The position numbers were made by a program, and so were the translations under genes. A stretch of 64,000 nucleotides of DNA from FEN-1219 sp963810755 (GTDB lineage Bacteria > Pseudomonadota > Gammaproteobacteria > Steroidobacterales > Rariloculaceae). Where the stretch lies: positions 992,001 through 1,056,000 of the forward strand of contig CAWEOP010000009.1 of the NCBI GenBank assembly GCA_963810755.1. The letters are read 5' to 3'. The notes under the pieces are model-generated. The model did not search any database. It was not told where the DNA came from and was given only the letters and a program-made list of their open reading frames with translations. Positions 1-8,330 of the stretch are shown here, one piece after another (within the stretch, counting starts at the first letter, position 1; the number at the start of each line of letters is the position of its first letter).

Positions 1-2
1 GC

Positions 3-884
3 ATCGCTTCGGCGCCCAACGCGCTGGCGCAGCTGCGCGTCTACGGCAACACGACGACGATCGAGCTTGCGCCGGTGCTGCTCGCCGCGAAGGAGCTATC
101 GATCACGGTGAAAACCGGCGGTATCCCGGACCTGTTCGACGAGGACGCCGCGGATCTCGCGACCAACGCCGAGACGCAAGCGTTGCGTCAATCCGTCGAG
201 CACCCCGATCTGCGCATCATTCTCACGGTCTCGGAAGGCTTCTATCGGCTCGTCGCGCGCCGCTCGGCTGGGATCAACGAGATCGCCGATCTGCGCGGCA
301 AGCGTATCGCCACCGCGCCGAACACGTCGTCCGCGTACTACTTGTTCAAGACGCTCGCGCTCGCCGGTCTCACGATGGAGGACGTCACCATCGTCCCCGT
401 CTCGCCGCTGAGCCTGATGCCGGCCGCGCTCGCGAACCGCGAGGTGGACGCCCTGACCATCTGGGAGCCCGAGATCGAGCGAGCGGCCGAGGCCATCGGC
501 AGCGACGCGATCGAATTCCAGGACCGGCGCGTCTATCGCGAGCTGTTCAATCTGAACACGACGGCCGCGAATCTCGCGGACCCCGCGAAACGCCGCGCGA
601 TCGTGACCTTCGTGCGCGCGCTGATCCGCGCGTCGGCGCAAATCCGCGAGCGCCCGCAGGATGCGTGGCCGTTGGTCGCGGCGAGCACCGGTTACGACGC
701 CGCGCTCGTCGAGAAGGTCTGGCATCACGAAGGCTACCCCGGCACGCTCGTGGGCGACTTGCTCGACGTCATGGTGGCCGAAGACGTGTTCGTCGCGAAG
801 GAACGCAACCGCACGCCGCGAACGCGTGCGGAGCTCGCGAAGCTCATCGACGACAGCGTGCTGCGCGACGCCCTGCGCGACTGA
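3..884 (+). CDS. ABC transporter substrate-binding protein (NMT1/SsuA-like), 5' truncated
   Basis: The frame is already open at base 3, so the start and signal peptide lie outside the window; about 293 residues are visible. They form a periplasmic type-II substrate-binding fold of the nitrate/sulfonate/taurine (NMT1/SsuA) family, with an early VYGNTTTIELAP segment, an LRGKRIATAPNTSSAYYLF stretch typical of the first lobe and a DALTIWEPE ligand-loop segment. Such proteins deliver small organic anions or pyrimidine precursors to an ABC importer. The permease and ATPase are not downstream, so they must lie upstream or be absent. The substrate cannot be told from sequence alone. Confidence 0.85.
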   Translation: MASAPNALAQLRVYGNTTTIELAPVLLAAKELSITVKTGGIPDLFDEDAADLATNAETQALRQSVEHPDLRIILTVSEGFYRLVARRSAGINEIADLRGKRIATAPNTSSAYYLFKTLALAGLTMEDVTIVPVSPLSLMPAALANREVDALTIWEPEIERAAEAIGSDAIEFQDRRVYRELFNLNTTAANLADPAKRRAIVTFVRALIRASAQIRERPQDAWPLVAASTGYDAALVEKVWHHEGYPGTLVGDLLDVMVAEDVFVAKERNRTPRTRAELAKLIDDSVLRDALRD

Positions 885-928
885 GACGCGCGGTTCGAAT
901 CGCGCTGCGACGCCGACTTTCGCGACAG

Positions 929-1777
929 ATGCCGATTGCGTACGACTCGAGCCGCGCCGCGCTCTACACGCCGGAGCGACGCGAGACTTTGTTCGTGCGC
1001 GGCCAACCCTACACGCCGCTACAGCTCGCCATCGAGTCCGCACGGCTCGCCTATTACCGTATCGAGACTTCGGCAGCCGAGCTCCAGCGGCTGACCGAGG
1101 CGCTCGCGCGGGTCGGTTTCGGAAAGCCGAGCACGTTCTTGCACGCACCCACGGGCTCGGAAGCCTTCGCCTCGGTTCGGATAGCAGACGGCACCGCACT
1201 GATCGCGTTCCGAGGAACGCAGCCCGGCGCGCTGCGCGACCTATTCACGGATGCGCGCGCCAATCTGATTCCGTGGCCCGAGTCCGCGGGACGCGTTCAC
1301 GCGGGCTTCGCTGCGGGGGCGCGGGCCCTGCTGCCCGAGATCCGCGAATGGCTAGCGAGGACCGACCACGATGCGCGGCGCACCATCGTCGCGGGTCATA
1401 GCCTCGGTGCCGCGCTCGCGACGCTCGCCGCATCCGTGATCTCGAGCGGCACTCTGGTGACGCTCGGCTCGCCGCGCGTCGGAGACCGCACGTTCGCCGC
1501 GACCGTGACGCTGCCGAGCACGCACATCGTCGGCTGCTGCGATGGTGTGACCGACGTGCCGCCGGCTCTCGGCGGCTACGCGCACGTGACGCCGCGCACC
1601 TATCTCACGCGTCATGCCGAGCCGCTCACCGATCCGCCCGCACACGTCGTACGCGCCGACCGCCGGCTCGCCCATTGGCAATACACCTTGGAGCATGCTT
1701 GGCGCAAAGGCGCCGTCCTGCTGCGCAGCTTCGCGGATCACGCGCCAATCAACTACGCACGTGCGTTCTGGCCGTGA
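929..1777 (+). CDS. Class 3 lipase family protein
   Basis: 282 residues from ATG 929; the frame is open further upstream, but that part is the shadow of the preceding gene. The protein has the fungal-type lipase_3 pattern: IAFRGTQPG (residues 92-100), the nucleophile elbow GHSLGAAL with Ser158, LGSPRVGD just after it, and a VTDVPP segment whose Asp209 is a good acid candidate; a His near residue 272 (DHAPINY) could complete the triad. It probably hydrolyses acylglycerols or other esters. No convincing signal peptide is seen, so the location is uncertain. It follows the substrate-binding protein after 44 nt and may be co-transcribed with it. Confidence 0.8.
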   Translation: MPIAYDSSRAALYTPERRETLFVRGQPYTPLQLAIESARLAYYRIETSAAELQRLTEALARVGFGKPSTFLHAPTGSEAFASVRIADGTALIAFRGTQPGALRDLFTDARANLIPWPESAGRVHAGFAAGARALLPEIREWLARTDHDARRTIVAGHSLGAALATLAASVISSGTLVTLGSPRVGDRTFAATVTLPSTHIVGCCDGVTDVPPALGGYAHVTPRTYLTRHAEPLTDPPAHVVRADRRLAHWQYTLEHAWRKGAVLLRSFADHAPINYARAFWP

Positions 1778-1920
1778 CCGGGCAGCGGCCTCGACCGCGC
1801 CTGCAAAGAGCTCCCGATCTGCGGCACCGGCGTCGCCGGCGCGCCCAGCCGGTCTAGCCCTCGAACGGCGAGGGCTGGTATAAGAGCCGGAAACGCAGAA
1901 TAGTTCCCGGGGGGAGTCCA

Positions 1921-3474
1921 ATGCAGATTTCGAAATCGCTTGCGATCGCGCTAACGATAACGCTGTCGTGCTCGGCCGTTGGCGCGGTGCGCGCCCAAAT
2001 CACGAGTAACCCGCTGCCCGCGCCGATCGACAAGCACGGCCTCATGGTCGAGGTCCGCGACGTCGTGCGGCTGCCCGAGACGCGCAACCTGCGCCCGGTC
2101 GACCAGGACGTTACGCCCACCGGCTGGGCGCGCGTGAGCTTCGTCCGCGACCTGCCCGACGGCCGCCGCTTCGCGAACGACTCGCGCGGCTTCCTGTACC
2201 TCGTCGACGGCAACAAGACGTCGTTGTACGCCGATGTGGCAGCCGCGTTCCCGTTCGCAATCTACAACCGGCTCGAGAGCGGCTTCATCGGGTTCGATTT
2301 CCATCCGGACTTCGCGAACAACGGGCTCTTCTACACGATCCACAGCGAGCGAGCGCAGGACAATCCGGCGACGCCCAATTTCATTCCGCCGGGCTTCACG
2401 GCCGCGGACGTGCACTTCCACAATGTCTTCACTGAATGGCACGCGCGCGATCCCAAGGCGAGCACGTTCGAAGGCACCCGGCGCGAGCTGCTGCGCGTGG
2501 GGCACATCGTCGAGACGCTCACGCACCCCTTCGGCAATGTCGAGTTCAATCCCACGGCGCGGCCAGGCTCGGAGGACTACGGCCTGCTGTACACGAGCGG
2601 CAGCGATCTCGGGTTCAGCAACGGCGCCGGACCGAACGCGAACAATCCCGGTCAGACGCAGCGTTTGGACTCCGTGATTACCGCGATCTTGCGTTTCGAC
2701 CCGCGCAGCCCCTCGGTCACGAAGGGCCAGAAGGGGCTCGGCGACTACACCATCCCGATGGCGAACAAATTCGCTGCCGACAACGACCCGAAGACGCTCG
2801 GCGAGATCTACGCGTACGGCTTCCGCAACACGCACCGAATGTCGTGGGACCTCATGGACGGGACGATGTTCGGCTCCGACATCGGCATGAACCACATCGA
2901 GGAGATCAATATCATCCGCAACGGCGGCAACTACGGCTGGATGAAGCGCGAGGGTTACTGGGAGAACGGGATGATCCGGCCCGGCGGCAACCTGAATCAG
3001 CTCTATCCGCTGCCCGACGACGTCTTGAACGGCCGCAACAAGGACGAGTTCACCTACCCGGTCGCGATCTACGACCACACCGAAGGCGTCGCCGTTGCCG
3101 GCGGGTTCGCGTACCACGGCAAGATCGACGCGCTGCGCGGCAAGTTCGTGTTCGGCGACGTGAACCGCGGACGCGTGTTCGCCGCCGACCTCGACGCGTT
3201 GAAGAAAGCCGACGACGGCATTCCCGCGACCGTCGCGCCGATCGAGGAAGTCCAGCTCTACACGCGCGACGCATCCGGCGCGCGCAGCTACACCTCGTTC
3301 AAGGAGCTCGTCGAGAAGACGATGGGCACGTCGCTCACGCGCGCGGACCTGCACCTGAGCCGCAGCCGCGACGGCGAAATCTTCCTGACGTCGCGGCAAG
3401 ACGGGACGATCCGGATGCTCGTGGTGGACGAGAGCTCCGACGCCGCCGGACGATCGAACCGCAGACGCGAATAA
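1921..3474 (+). CDS. Exported PQQ-dependent sugar dehydrogenase-like beta-propeller
   Basis: 517 residues with a Sec signal peptide (residues 1 to about 25, ending AVRA) and a GGGGAG ribosome-binding site just before ATG 1921. The body matches the glucose/sorbosone dehydrogenase propeller: GFDFHPDFANNGLFYTIHS, YAYGFRNTHRMSWD, and GMNHIEEINIIRNGGNYGW, which corresponds to the family's EIN...NYGWP region. It should be a periplasmic quinoprotein or a propeller derived from one. It is about 100 residues longer than the two 410-residue relatives in this window and has extra loops, so activity and substrate may differ. It is probably monocistronic, with hairpins following the stop. Confidence 0.82.
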   Translation: MQISKSLAIALTITLSCSAVGAVRAQITSNPLPAPIDKHGLMVEVRDVVRLPETRNLRPVDQDVTPTGWARVSFVRDLPDGRRFANDSRGFLYLVDGNKTSLYADVAAAFPFAIYNRLESGFIGFDFHPDFANNGLFYTIHSERAQDNPATPNFIPPGFTAADVHFHNVFTEWHARDPKASTFEGTRRELLRVGHIVETLTHPFGNVEFNPTARPGSEDYGLLYTSGSDLGFSNGAGPNANNPGQTQRLDSVITAILRFDPRSPSVTKGQKGLGDYTIPMANKFAADNDPKTLGEIYAYGFRNTHRMSWDLMDGTMFGSDIGMNHIEEINIIRNGGNYGWMKREGYWENGMIRPGGNLNQLYPLPDDVLNGRNKDEFTYPVAIYDHTEGVAVAGGFAYHGKIDALRGKFVFGDVNRGRVFAADLDALKKADDGIPATVAPIEEVQLYTRDASGARSYTSFKELVEKTMGTSLTRADLHLSRSRDGEIFLTSRQDGTIRMLVVDESSDAAGRSNRRRE

Positions 3475-3480
3475 CCGACG

Positions 3481-3530
3481 GCCCGCGAGCCGCGGGCGAA
3501 GGCGCCACCCCTCGATCGCGGCCGCGATCG
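3481..3530. terminator. Two inverted repeats between convergent genes (terminator-like)
   Basis: Just after the stop at 3474 lies a 7-bp stem with a 3-base loop (3481-3497, GCCCGCG arms), followed by a perfect 18-bp palindrome at 3513-3530 (CGATCGCGG and its complement). They sit between the convergent genes ending at 3474 and 3557, the expected place for a bidirectional terminator. No clear T-run follows, so intrinsic termination is not proven. Confidence 0.4.
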
Positions 3531-3556
3531 CATGAGGTTGCGGCCGCGCCGCGCCG

Positions 3557-4309
3557 CTACGTGGGCATGCCGCGCGACGGCAGCACGATGCGCCGCTTCG
3601 GCCGCCCGATCAGGTCGAGGAAGTTGTTGAAAACGGCGTCGGCCAAGCGCCGCGTGTTCGTGATCAACGAAGTCGTCGCCGAGCGGATCGCGTGCTCGTC
3701 GCGGCCGCGCGCGGCGAGCTCGTCCCGATACGCGGGGAGCGCGAGCCAACGCTCGATCAACGCCGCCTCCGCCTCGAGGTGAAACTGGAATCCGTAGGCA
3801 CTCGTGCCCCAGCGAAAGGCTTGGTGCTCGCAGGTATTCGTACGCGCGAGCTGCTCTGCGCCCGAAGGGAGGTCGAACGCGCGGCCGTGCCACTGAAATA
3901 CCGGCGCGCCTTTTCCGAGCGCTCCGAGCACGGTGTCACTCCGCCCCGCTTCGGTCATCGCGAGGTCGTACCAGCCGATCTCGGGCTCCTCCAAGCGGCG
4001 CACGGGCGCGCCGAGCACGTGCGCGAGCAGCTGCGCGCCTAGGCAGATCCCGAGCACGGGCTTCTGCTGGCGCAGCGCCTCCTCGATCGCGCGGAGCTCG
4101 GTTTTCAAGTGCGGGCGCCGGTGCTGATCTTCGACGTTCATCGGTCCGCCGAGCACGATGAGGCCGCGATAACGATCGATCGACGGCTCGGCGTCCGGGT
4201 CGCGCTCGAAGTTGTGGAAGCGGATGCGGTGACCGCGCGCGCGGATCAGAGCGTCGAGCGTGCCGAGCGGCTCCGCGGCGACGTGTTGGAAGACGAGGAG
4301 GCGCGGCAT
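3557..4309 (-). CDS. Class I glutamine amidotransferase (GMP synthase-like)
   Basis: 250 residues starting MPRLLVFQHV at 4309; the frame is open far upstream but without conserved content. The triad is plain: Cys89 in GICLGAQLLA, His177 and Glu179 in GFQFHLEAE; LIVLGGPMNV is the usual oxyanion-side strand. This is the stand-alone GATase1 family named GMP synthase-like or YfeJ-like, which removes ammonia from glutamine or cleaves gamma-glutamyl bonds. It is a single cytosolic gene, convergent with the preceding dehydrogenase. The acceptor substrate is unknown. Confidence 0.85.
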   Translation of the reverse strand: MPRLLVFQHVAAEPLGTLDALIRARGHRIRFHNFERDPDAEPSIDRYRGLIVLGGPMNVEDQHRRPHLKTELRAIEEALRQQKPVLGICLGAQLLAHVLGAPVRRLEEPEIGWYDLAMTEAGRSDTVLGALGKGAPVFQWHGRAFDLPSGAEQLARTNTCEHQAFRWGTSAYGFQFHLEAEAALIERWLALPAYRDELAARGRDEHAIRSATTSLITNTRRLADAVFNNFLDLIGRPKRRIVLPSRGMPT

Positions 4310-4529
4310 GAGGGTCGTACGATAGACACTCGGGACCGGCGACGTAAATAGCCGTGCTGCTCGTTCGCGGGGCCTCGCTTGGCGCGCGAGAGCGGCGCCG
4401 TGCTCATGGACGCGTCGCCGAATGGCGACGCCCATTGCGTGAAGCAAGGCGCGAAATCCGCGATTCAGGGTTGCAGGTCGCGGCGCTCCACCGATAGCAT
4501 TGCGGCTTCTCCGCTCAAGGATCAGAGAT

Positions 4530-5963
4530 TTGCCGGCACAAGGACTGCGGCCTCCCCTCGTATTTTGCGTCACCGCTTGCGTAGTCGCGCTGATCCGTGC
4601 TGCGGGTGCGCAGGACGCGCAGCCGGTACGCGAATCGCTGCGTGAGCCGTGGCCGCTCGCGGCGCAGCAGGAGCTGCCGCGGCCCGGCGTCGAGGCGGAG
4701 CCGACGGCTTCCGAGCTCGAGGCGAGCCGGCCCGATGCCGCGGAATCGACAACGCCGGATGTCGAGATCGAGGCGAGCCAGCCCGGCGCCGCCGAGCCGG
4801 CGACGCCCGTGGTCGCTGTCGAGGCGAGCGAGCCCGACGCCGGTCCCGCGATCGGCGGCGACGACGCGCAGGCAAACGCGGCGAGCGCCTCGCAGCCGAA
4901 TGCCGATCGCGCGAGTGCTGGCGGGCCGGATCTCGCGCCCGCCTTCCCGGTGCTCGAAAACGCGCCAGCCGGCGTCGGCAACGACGACGTGCGCGCTATG
5001 ACCGAGGCACAGTTCAGCGAAAACACGATCCTTGCGGCGATTGGCGCGAACGCGACGCGCTTCGACGTGTCTCCGCGTGCCCTCGTCGGGCTCAAGAGCG
5101 CCGGCGTCTCCGAGAAAGTGATCGAAGCGATGCTCGCCGCGGAAACGGCGAAGAAACAGCCTGCCGCCGCTCCGCTGCCCCCACCCGTGAGCGAGCCCGC
5201 GGCACCGCAAGGTTCGGAGGAATTCGCGAAGCTCTCCGCGATGATCGACCGGCTCGCGGCGCAGCAAGAGGCCGCCGAGACGGCGCGCCGCGCACCCGAT
5301 CCGCCGAAGAGCAGCGACTCGAGCCCGCGCGCGTGGATATTGAACGCGGCGGACAAGACGGCGATTGCACCGACGATCGCGCAAGTGGCGTTCACCGACG
5401 AAAAGACCAGCGTCCGCCTCAAGACGCTGCAAGGGCTCGCCGGCAAAGCGCTCGCGTTCGCGAGTCCCGCGGCCAGCGGTATCGCGAGCACGCTCGGCGG
5501 GTTGTTCCGCTCCGACACCGAGCACCGGACCGCCGTCTGGGCGCTCTCGGGAATATCGGCCGCCCGCGACGTCGCCGGCCACGCGGCGTTCGAGATCGAT
5601 TATGGGCGCACGCCAGGAGTGGATCCCGACGCCTATCACCCGGCGATCGTGCAGCTCGTCCGCACGACCGACAACTACCGGCTCGTTGCCGCGGCCAAGA
5701 CCGAGGGCACAAAGACCGTCGCCACGACGCAAGACCCGATCGTGGAGGAGCTCGTCCCGACGGAGCTCAACCGAATCGAACGCGGGCACTACCGCGTGCA
5801 GACGAAGGAAGCGCTCGCTCCCGGCGAGTACGCGCTCGTCCTGCGGCCGATCGTGAAGGCAGAGCGCAGGCGCAAGAGCTCTGACGCTTCGCTCGGCGAG
5901 CTCTTGGGCGGCACGAGCCAAATCCTCTACCTGACTTGGGACTTCTACGTAGCGGCGCAGTGA
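4530..5963 (+). CDS. Exported protein of unknown function with N-terminal tandem repeats
   Basis: I prefer the TTG at 4530 because AAGGA lies 8 nt upstream and translation from there gives a clean signal peptide (hydrophobic VFCVTACVVALI, then AAGAQ); a TTG at 4500 in the same frame is the alternative. Next come three 17-residue Glu/Ala/Pro-rich repeats (ELEASRPDAAE-like), a helical segment (ILAAIGANATRFDVSPRALVGLKSAGVSEKVIEAMLAAE), a linker and a beta-rich C-terminus ending in a run about obtaining YLTWDFYVAAQ. I do not recognise a named family. It is probably a periplasmic or outer-membrane-associated scaffold protein. Other genes around it suggest no function. Confidence 0.62.
   Translation: MPAQGLRPPLVFCVTACVVALIRAAGAQDAQPVRESLREPWPLAAQQELPRPGVEAEPTASELEASRPDAAESTTPDVEIEASQPGAAEPATPVVAVEASEPDAGPAIGGDDAQANAASASQPNADRASAGGPDLAPAFPVLENAPAGVGNDDVRAMTEAQFSENTILAAIGANATRFDVSPRALVGLKSAGVSEKVIEAMLAAETAKKQPAAAPLPPPVSEPAAPQGSEEFAKLSAMIDRLAAQQEAAETARRAPDPPKSSDSSPRAWILNAADKTAIAPTIAQVAFTDEKTSVRLKTLQGLAGKALAFASPAASGIASTLGGLFRSDTEHRTAVWALSGISAARDVAGHAAFEIDYGRTPGVDPDAYHPAIVQLVRTTDNYRLVAAAKTEGTKTVATTQDPIVEELVPTELNRIERGHYRVQTKEALAPGEYALVLRPIVKAERRRKSSDASLGELLGGTSQILYLTWDFYVAAQ
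4713..4865 (+). repeat. Three tandem 51-bp coding repeats
   Basis: Units 4713-4763, 4764-4814 and 4815-4865 encode variants of a 17-residue block (ELEASRPDAAESTTPDV, EIEASQPGAAEPATPVV, then a diverged AVEASEPDAG copy). The exact 51-bp period, kept in frame, points to slippage or unequal recombination within the gene. The resulting segment is acidic and probably unstructured. Confidence 0.7.
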
Positions 5964-6170
5964 CGCTGCCCCGATCGGCCGATCAGCTCCGGCCGGTCGG
6001 CCCCGAGAACCTTCGTCGATTCTCCCTCGGTCCGAAATTCGCTCGGGCACCCCGAGTGCCCGCACACCGGCTCCTTTTGAAAGTACCATCCGAGGTGATG
6101 TCGAAAACCCGTGCTCGGCTCCGACTTCGGTCTAGAAGCGGACCCATTTCGGGCGCTAAGGAGCCGATCC

Positions 6171-6566
6171 ATGAGATTCATGCTGTTGATGAACGCCCCG
6201 CGCGACGCATTCGACGAATACATGAGCTGGCCTCAGGCGGCGATCGACGCGCACACGGCGTTCATGCGCCGTTTCGGCGCCAAGCTCAGTGCCGCGGGTG
6301 AGCTCGCGGGGGCCGAGGGCCTCGCGCTCGCGAGCGACGCGAAGCTCGTGCGCGCGGGCAAGGACGGGAAGCCGGTCACCGACGGCGTGTTTCCCGAGTC
6401 GAAGGAGTTCCTCGCCGGCTACTGGATCGTCGACGTCGACGGGCCGGAGCGCGCGTGCGAGCTCGCGGCCGAGGCGTCCGCCGCGCCGGGCCCCGGGGGC
6501 ACACCGCTAAATGCCCCCATCGAGGTGCGCGAGATCATGAGCTCGCCGGCAGCGGAGATCGGCTGA
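6171..6566 (+). CDS. YCII/DGPF-family protein
   Basis: 131 residues from ATG 6171, preceded by AAGGAG at 6158. It starts MRFMLLMNAPRD and contains KDGKPVTDGVFPESKEFLAGYWIVDVDGPERA, the YCII-like (DGPF) fold: a small ferredoxin-like alpha/beta dimer. It is a paralogue of the protein at 6691-7077 and lies in the same run as the ECF sigma factor. Genes of this family are recurrent neighbours of ECF42 sigma factors; the biochemical role is unknown. Its start is better placed here than at an upstream TTG or ATG because of the ribosome-binding site and the family's N-terminus. Confidence 0.85.
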   Translation: MRFMLLMNAPRDAFDEYMSWPQAAIDAHTAFMRRFGAKLSAAGELAGAEGLALASDAKLVRAGKDGKPVTDGVFPESKEFLAGYWIVDVDGPERACELAAEASAAPGPGGTPLNAPIEVREIMSSPAAEIG

Positions 6567-6690
6567 CGGCGTTCGAGTGGCCCGTCACGAAAAATCAGGC
6601 CGATGTCGAATCGTCGCCGCTGGCTCCGACTAGACACCGAAAGCAGCCCAACCCGGGCCGCATACACGAATCAGAAAAGGAGTCACGACG

Positions 6691-7077
6691 ATGAAGTACA
6701 TGTTGATGATGAACACGCCGCGCGGCGGCGACTACGGGATCGCGACCTGGCCGAAGAAGGACATCGAAGCGCACATCGCGTTCATGATCTCCTTCGCGAA
6801 GAAGCTCGGCGCGTCGGGCGAGCTCGTGGGCGCGGAAGGGCTCGCGTCGCCGGCCGACGCGAAGCTCGTGCGAGCGGGCGCGAAAGGCAAGCCGATCACG
6901 GACGGCGCGTTCGCCGAATCGAAGGAGTTCCTCGCGGGCTTCTGGATCATCGAGGTCCCGAACGCGCAGCGCGCCTACGAGATCGCGGCGGAAGCGTCGG
7001 CCGCGCCGGGCATCGGCGGCAAGCCGCTGAACATGGGTATCGAAGTGCGCGAAGTGCCAAGCGGTCCGCCGCGGTGA
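6691..7077 (+). CDS. YCII/DGPF-family protein, second copy
   Basis: 128 residues, start at ATG 6691 with AAAGGAG upstream. It opens MKYMLMMNTPRGG and shares most of its middle with the protein at 6171 (LVGAEGLASPADAKLVRAG, AFAESKEFLAGFWIIEVPNAQRA), so the two are tandem duplicates. The stop overlaps the GTG start of the sigma factor (GTGA at 7074-7077), meaning translation is coupled. The tight link makes it the primary partner of the sigma factor, as a regulatory or client protein; which one cannot be said. Confidence 0.88.
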   Translation: MKYMLMMNTPRGGDYGIATWPKKDIEAHIAFMISFAKKLGASGELVGAEGLASPADAKLVRAGAKGKPITDGAFAESKEFLAGFWIIEVPNAQRAYEIAAEASAAPGIGGKPLNMGIEVREVPSGPPR

Positions 7078-8330
7078 GCGACGCCCCGCTCGCCAGCCGC
7101 ATCGAGCAGCTGCTGCGCGACCTCGCGCCGCAGGTGCTCGGCGCGGTGGCGCGCCGCCATCGCGACTTCGCGGCAGCGGAGGATGCCGTGCAGGAGGCGC
7201 TGATCGCCGCGGCGGATCAGTGGCCGCGCGACGGCGTTCCCGACAATCCGCGCGGTTGGCTGCTGCAGGTCGCGCTGCGGCGCATGACGGATCACATTCG
7301 TAGCGAGATCGCCCGGCGCGACCGCGAGCGAGCGGTCGCCGACGATACGCCGGTGGTCGTCGCGCCGGCGCTCTACAGCGAACCGGAAATGGACCCCGAC
7401 GACACTCTCGTGCTGCTCTTCATGTGCTGCCACCCTGCGCTGTCTCCCGGCTCGGCGATTGCGCTCACGCTGCGTGCCGTCGGCGGCCTCACGACGGGTG
7501 AAATCGCGAAGGCGTTTCTCGTGCCCGAGCCAACGATGGCGCAGCGCATCAGCCGAGCGAAGCAGAGCGTGAAGACGTCGGACGTGCCGTTCGAGATGCC
7601 CGAGGCCGAGGAACGCGCAGCGCGACTCGCGTCGGTATTGCACGTGTTGTACCTCGTCTTCAACGAGGGCTACACGACGAGCTCGGGGCCGTCGCTGCAC
7701 CGCACGGATCTCTCGAGCGAAGCCATTCGCCTCACGCGGCTGGTGCATCAGCTGTTGCCCGAAGACTCCGAGGTGGCCGGCCTCCTCGCGCTGATGCTGC
7801 TCACGGACGCGCGGCGCGCCGCTCGCACGGGACCGAGCGGCGAGATCATCCCGCTCGACGAGCAGGATCGGTCGCTCTGGGATCGCGACGCGATCGCCGA
7901 GGGCGTCGCAACGTTGAGCGCCGCGCTGCCGCTCGGGCCCGTCGGCGAATATCAGCTGCAAGCTGCGATCGCGGCCGTGCACGACGAAGCTGCGAGCGCG
8001 GACGCGACCGACTGGCCGCAGATCCTCGCGCTCTACGAAGTCCTGAAGCGGCTCTCGGAGAATCCCGTCGTCGTGCTGAATCACGCGGTCGCGACCGCGA
8101 TGGTGCACGGACCCAACGCCGGGCTCGAGCTGCTCGCGCCGCTCGACTTGGATGAGCGAATGCGCGGGCATCATCGGCTCGCCGCGGTTCGCGCGCACTT
8201 GCTCGAACGTGCGGGCGCGATGGACGCCGCGATAGCGCTCTATCGCGCGGCCGCGGAAAAGACCACGAGCGTTCCGGAGAAAAACTACCTGCTGCTGCGC
8301 GCGGCGCGGCTACGCGAGCAGGACGCGTGA
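7074..8330 (+). CDS. ECF-type RNA polymerase sigma factor, ECF42-like
   Basis: 418 residues from GTG 7074, which overlaps the preceding stop. Residues 1 to about 170 hold sigma region 2 (FAAAEDAVQEALIAAADQWP, then NPRGWLLQVALRRMTDHIR) and region 4 (LTTGEIAKAFLVPEPTMAQRISRAKQ). A long C-terminal domain of about 230 residues follows (LHVLYLVFNEGYTTSSG, LHRTDLSSEAIRLTR, LLALMLLTDARRAAR), as in ECF42 proteins, where a TPR-like extension is thought to replace an anti-sigma factor. The two DGPF genes immediately upstream are the hallmark neighbours of that group. Its 3' end overlaps the convergent hydrolase by 21 bp. Confidence 0.9.
   Translation: MSDAPLASRIEQLLRDLAPQVLGAVARRHRDFAAAEDAVQEALIAAADQWPRDGVPDNPRGWLLQVALRRMTDHIRSEIARRDRERAVADDTPVVVAPALYSEPEMDPDDTLVLLFMCCHPALSPGSAIALTLRAVGGLTTGEIAKAFLVPEPTMAQRISRAKQSVKTSDVPFEMPEAEERAARLASVLHVLYLVFNEGYTTSSGPSLHRTDLSSEAIRLTRLVHQLLPEDSEVAGLLALMLLTDARRAARTGPSGEIIPLDEQDRSLWDRDAIAEGVATLSAALPLGPVGEYQLQAAIAAVHDEAASADATDWPQILALYEVLKRLSENPVVVLNHAVATAMVHGPNAGLELLAPLDLDERMRGHHRLAAVRAHLLERAGAMDAAIALYRAAAEKTTSVPEKNYLLLRAARLREQDA

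Noticed and set aside
1951..3399. Long minus-strand open frame opposite the sugar dehydrogenase
   Set aside because: Arg/Val/Glu-rich shadow typical of GC-rich antisense; the plus strand encodes the recognised propeller.
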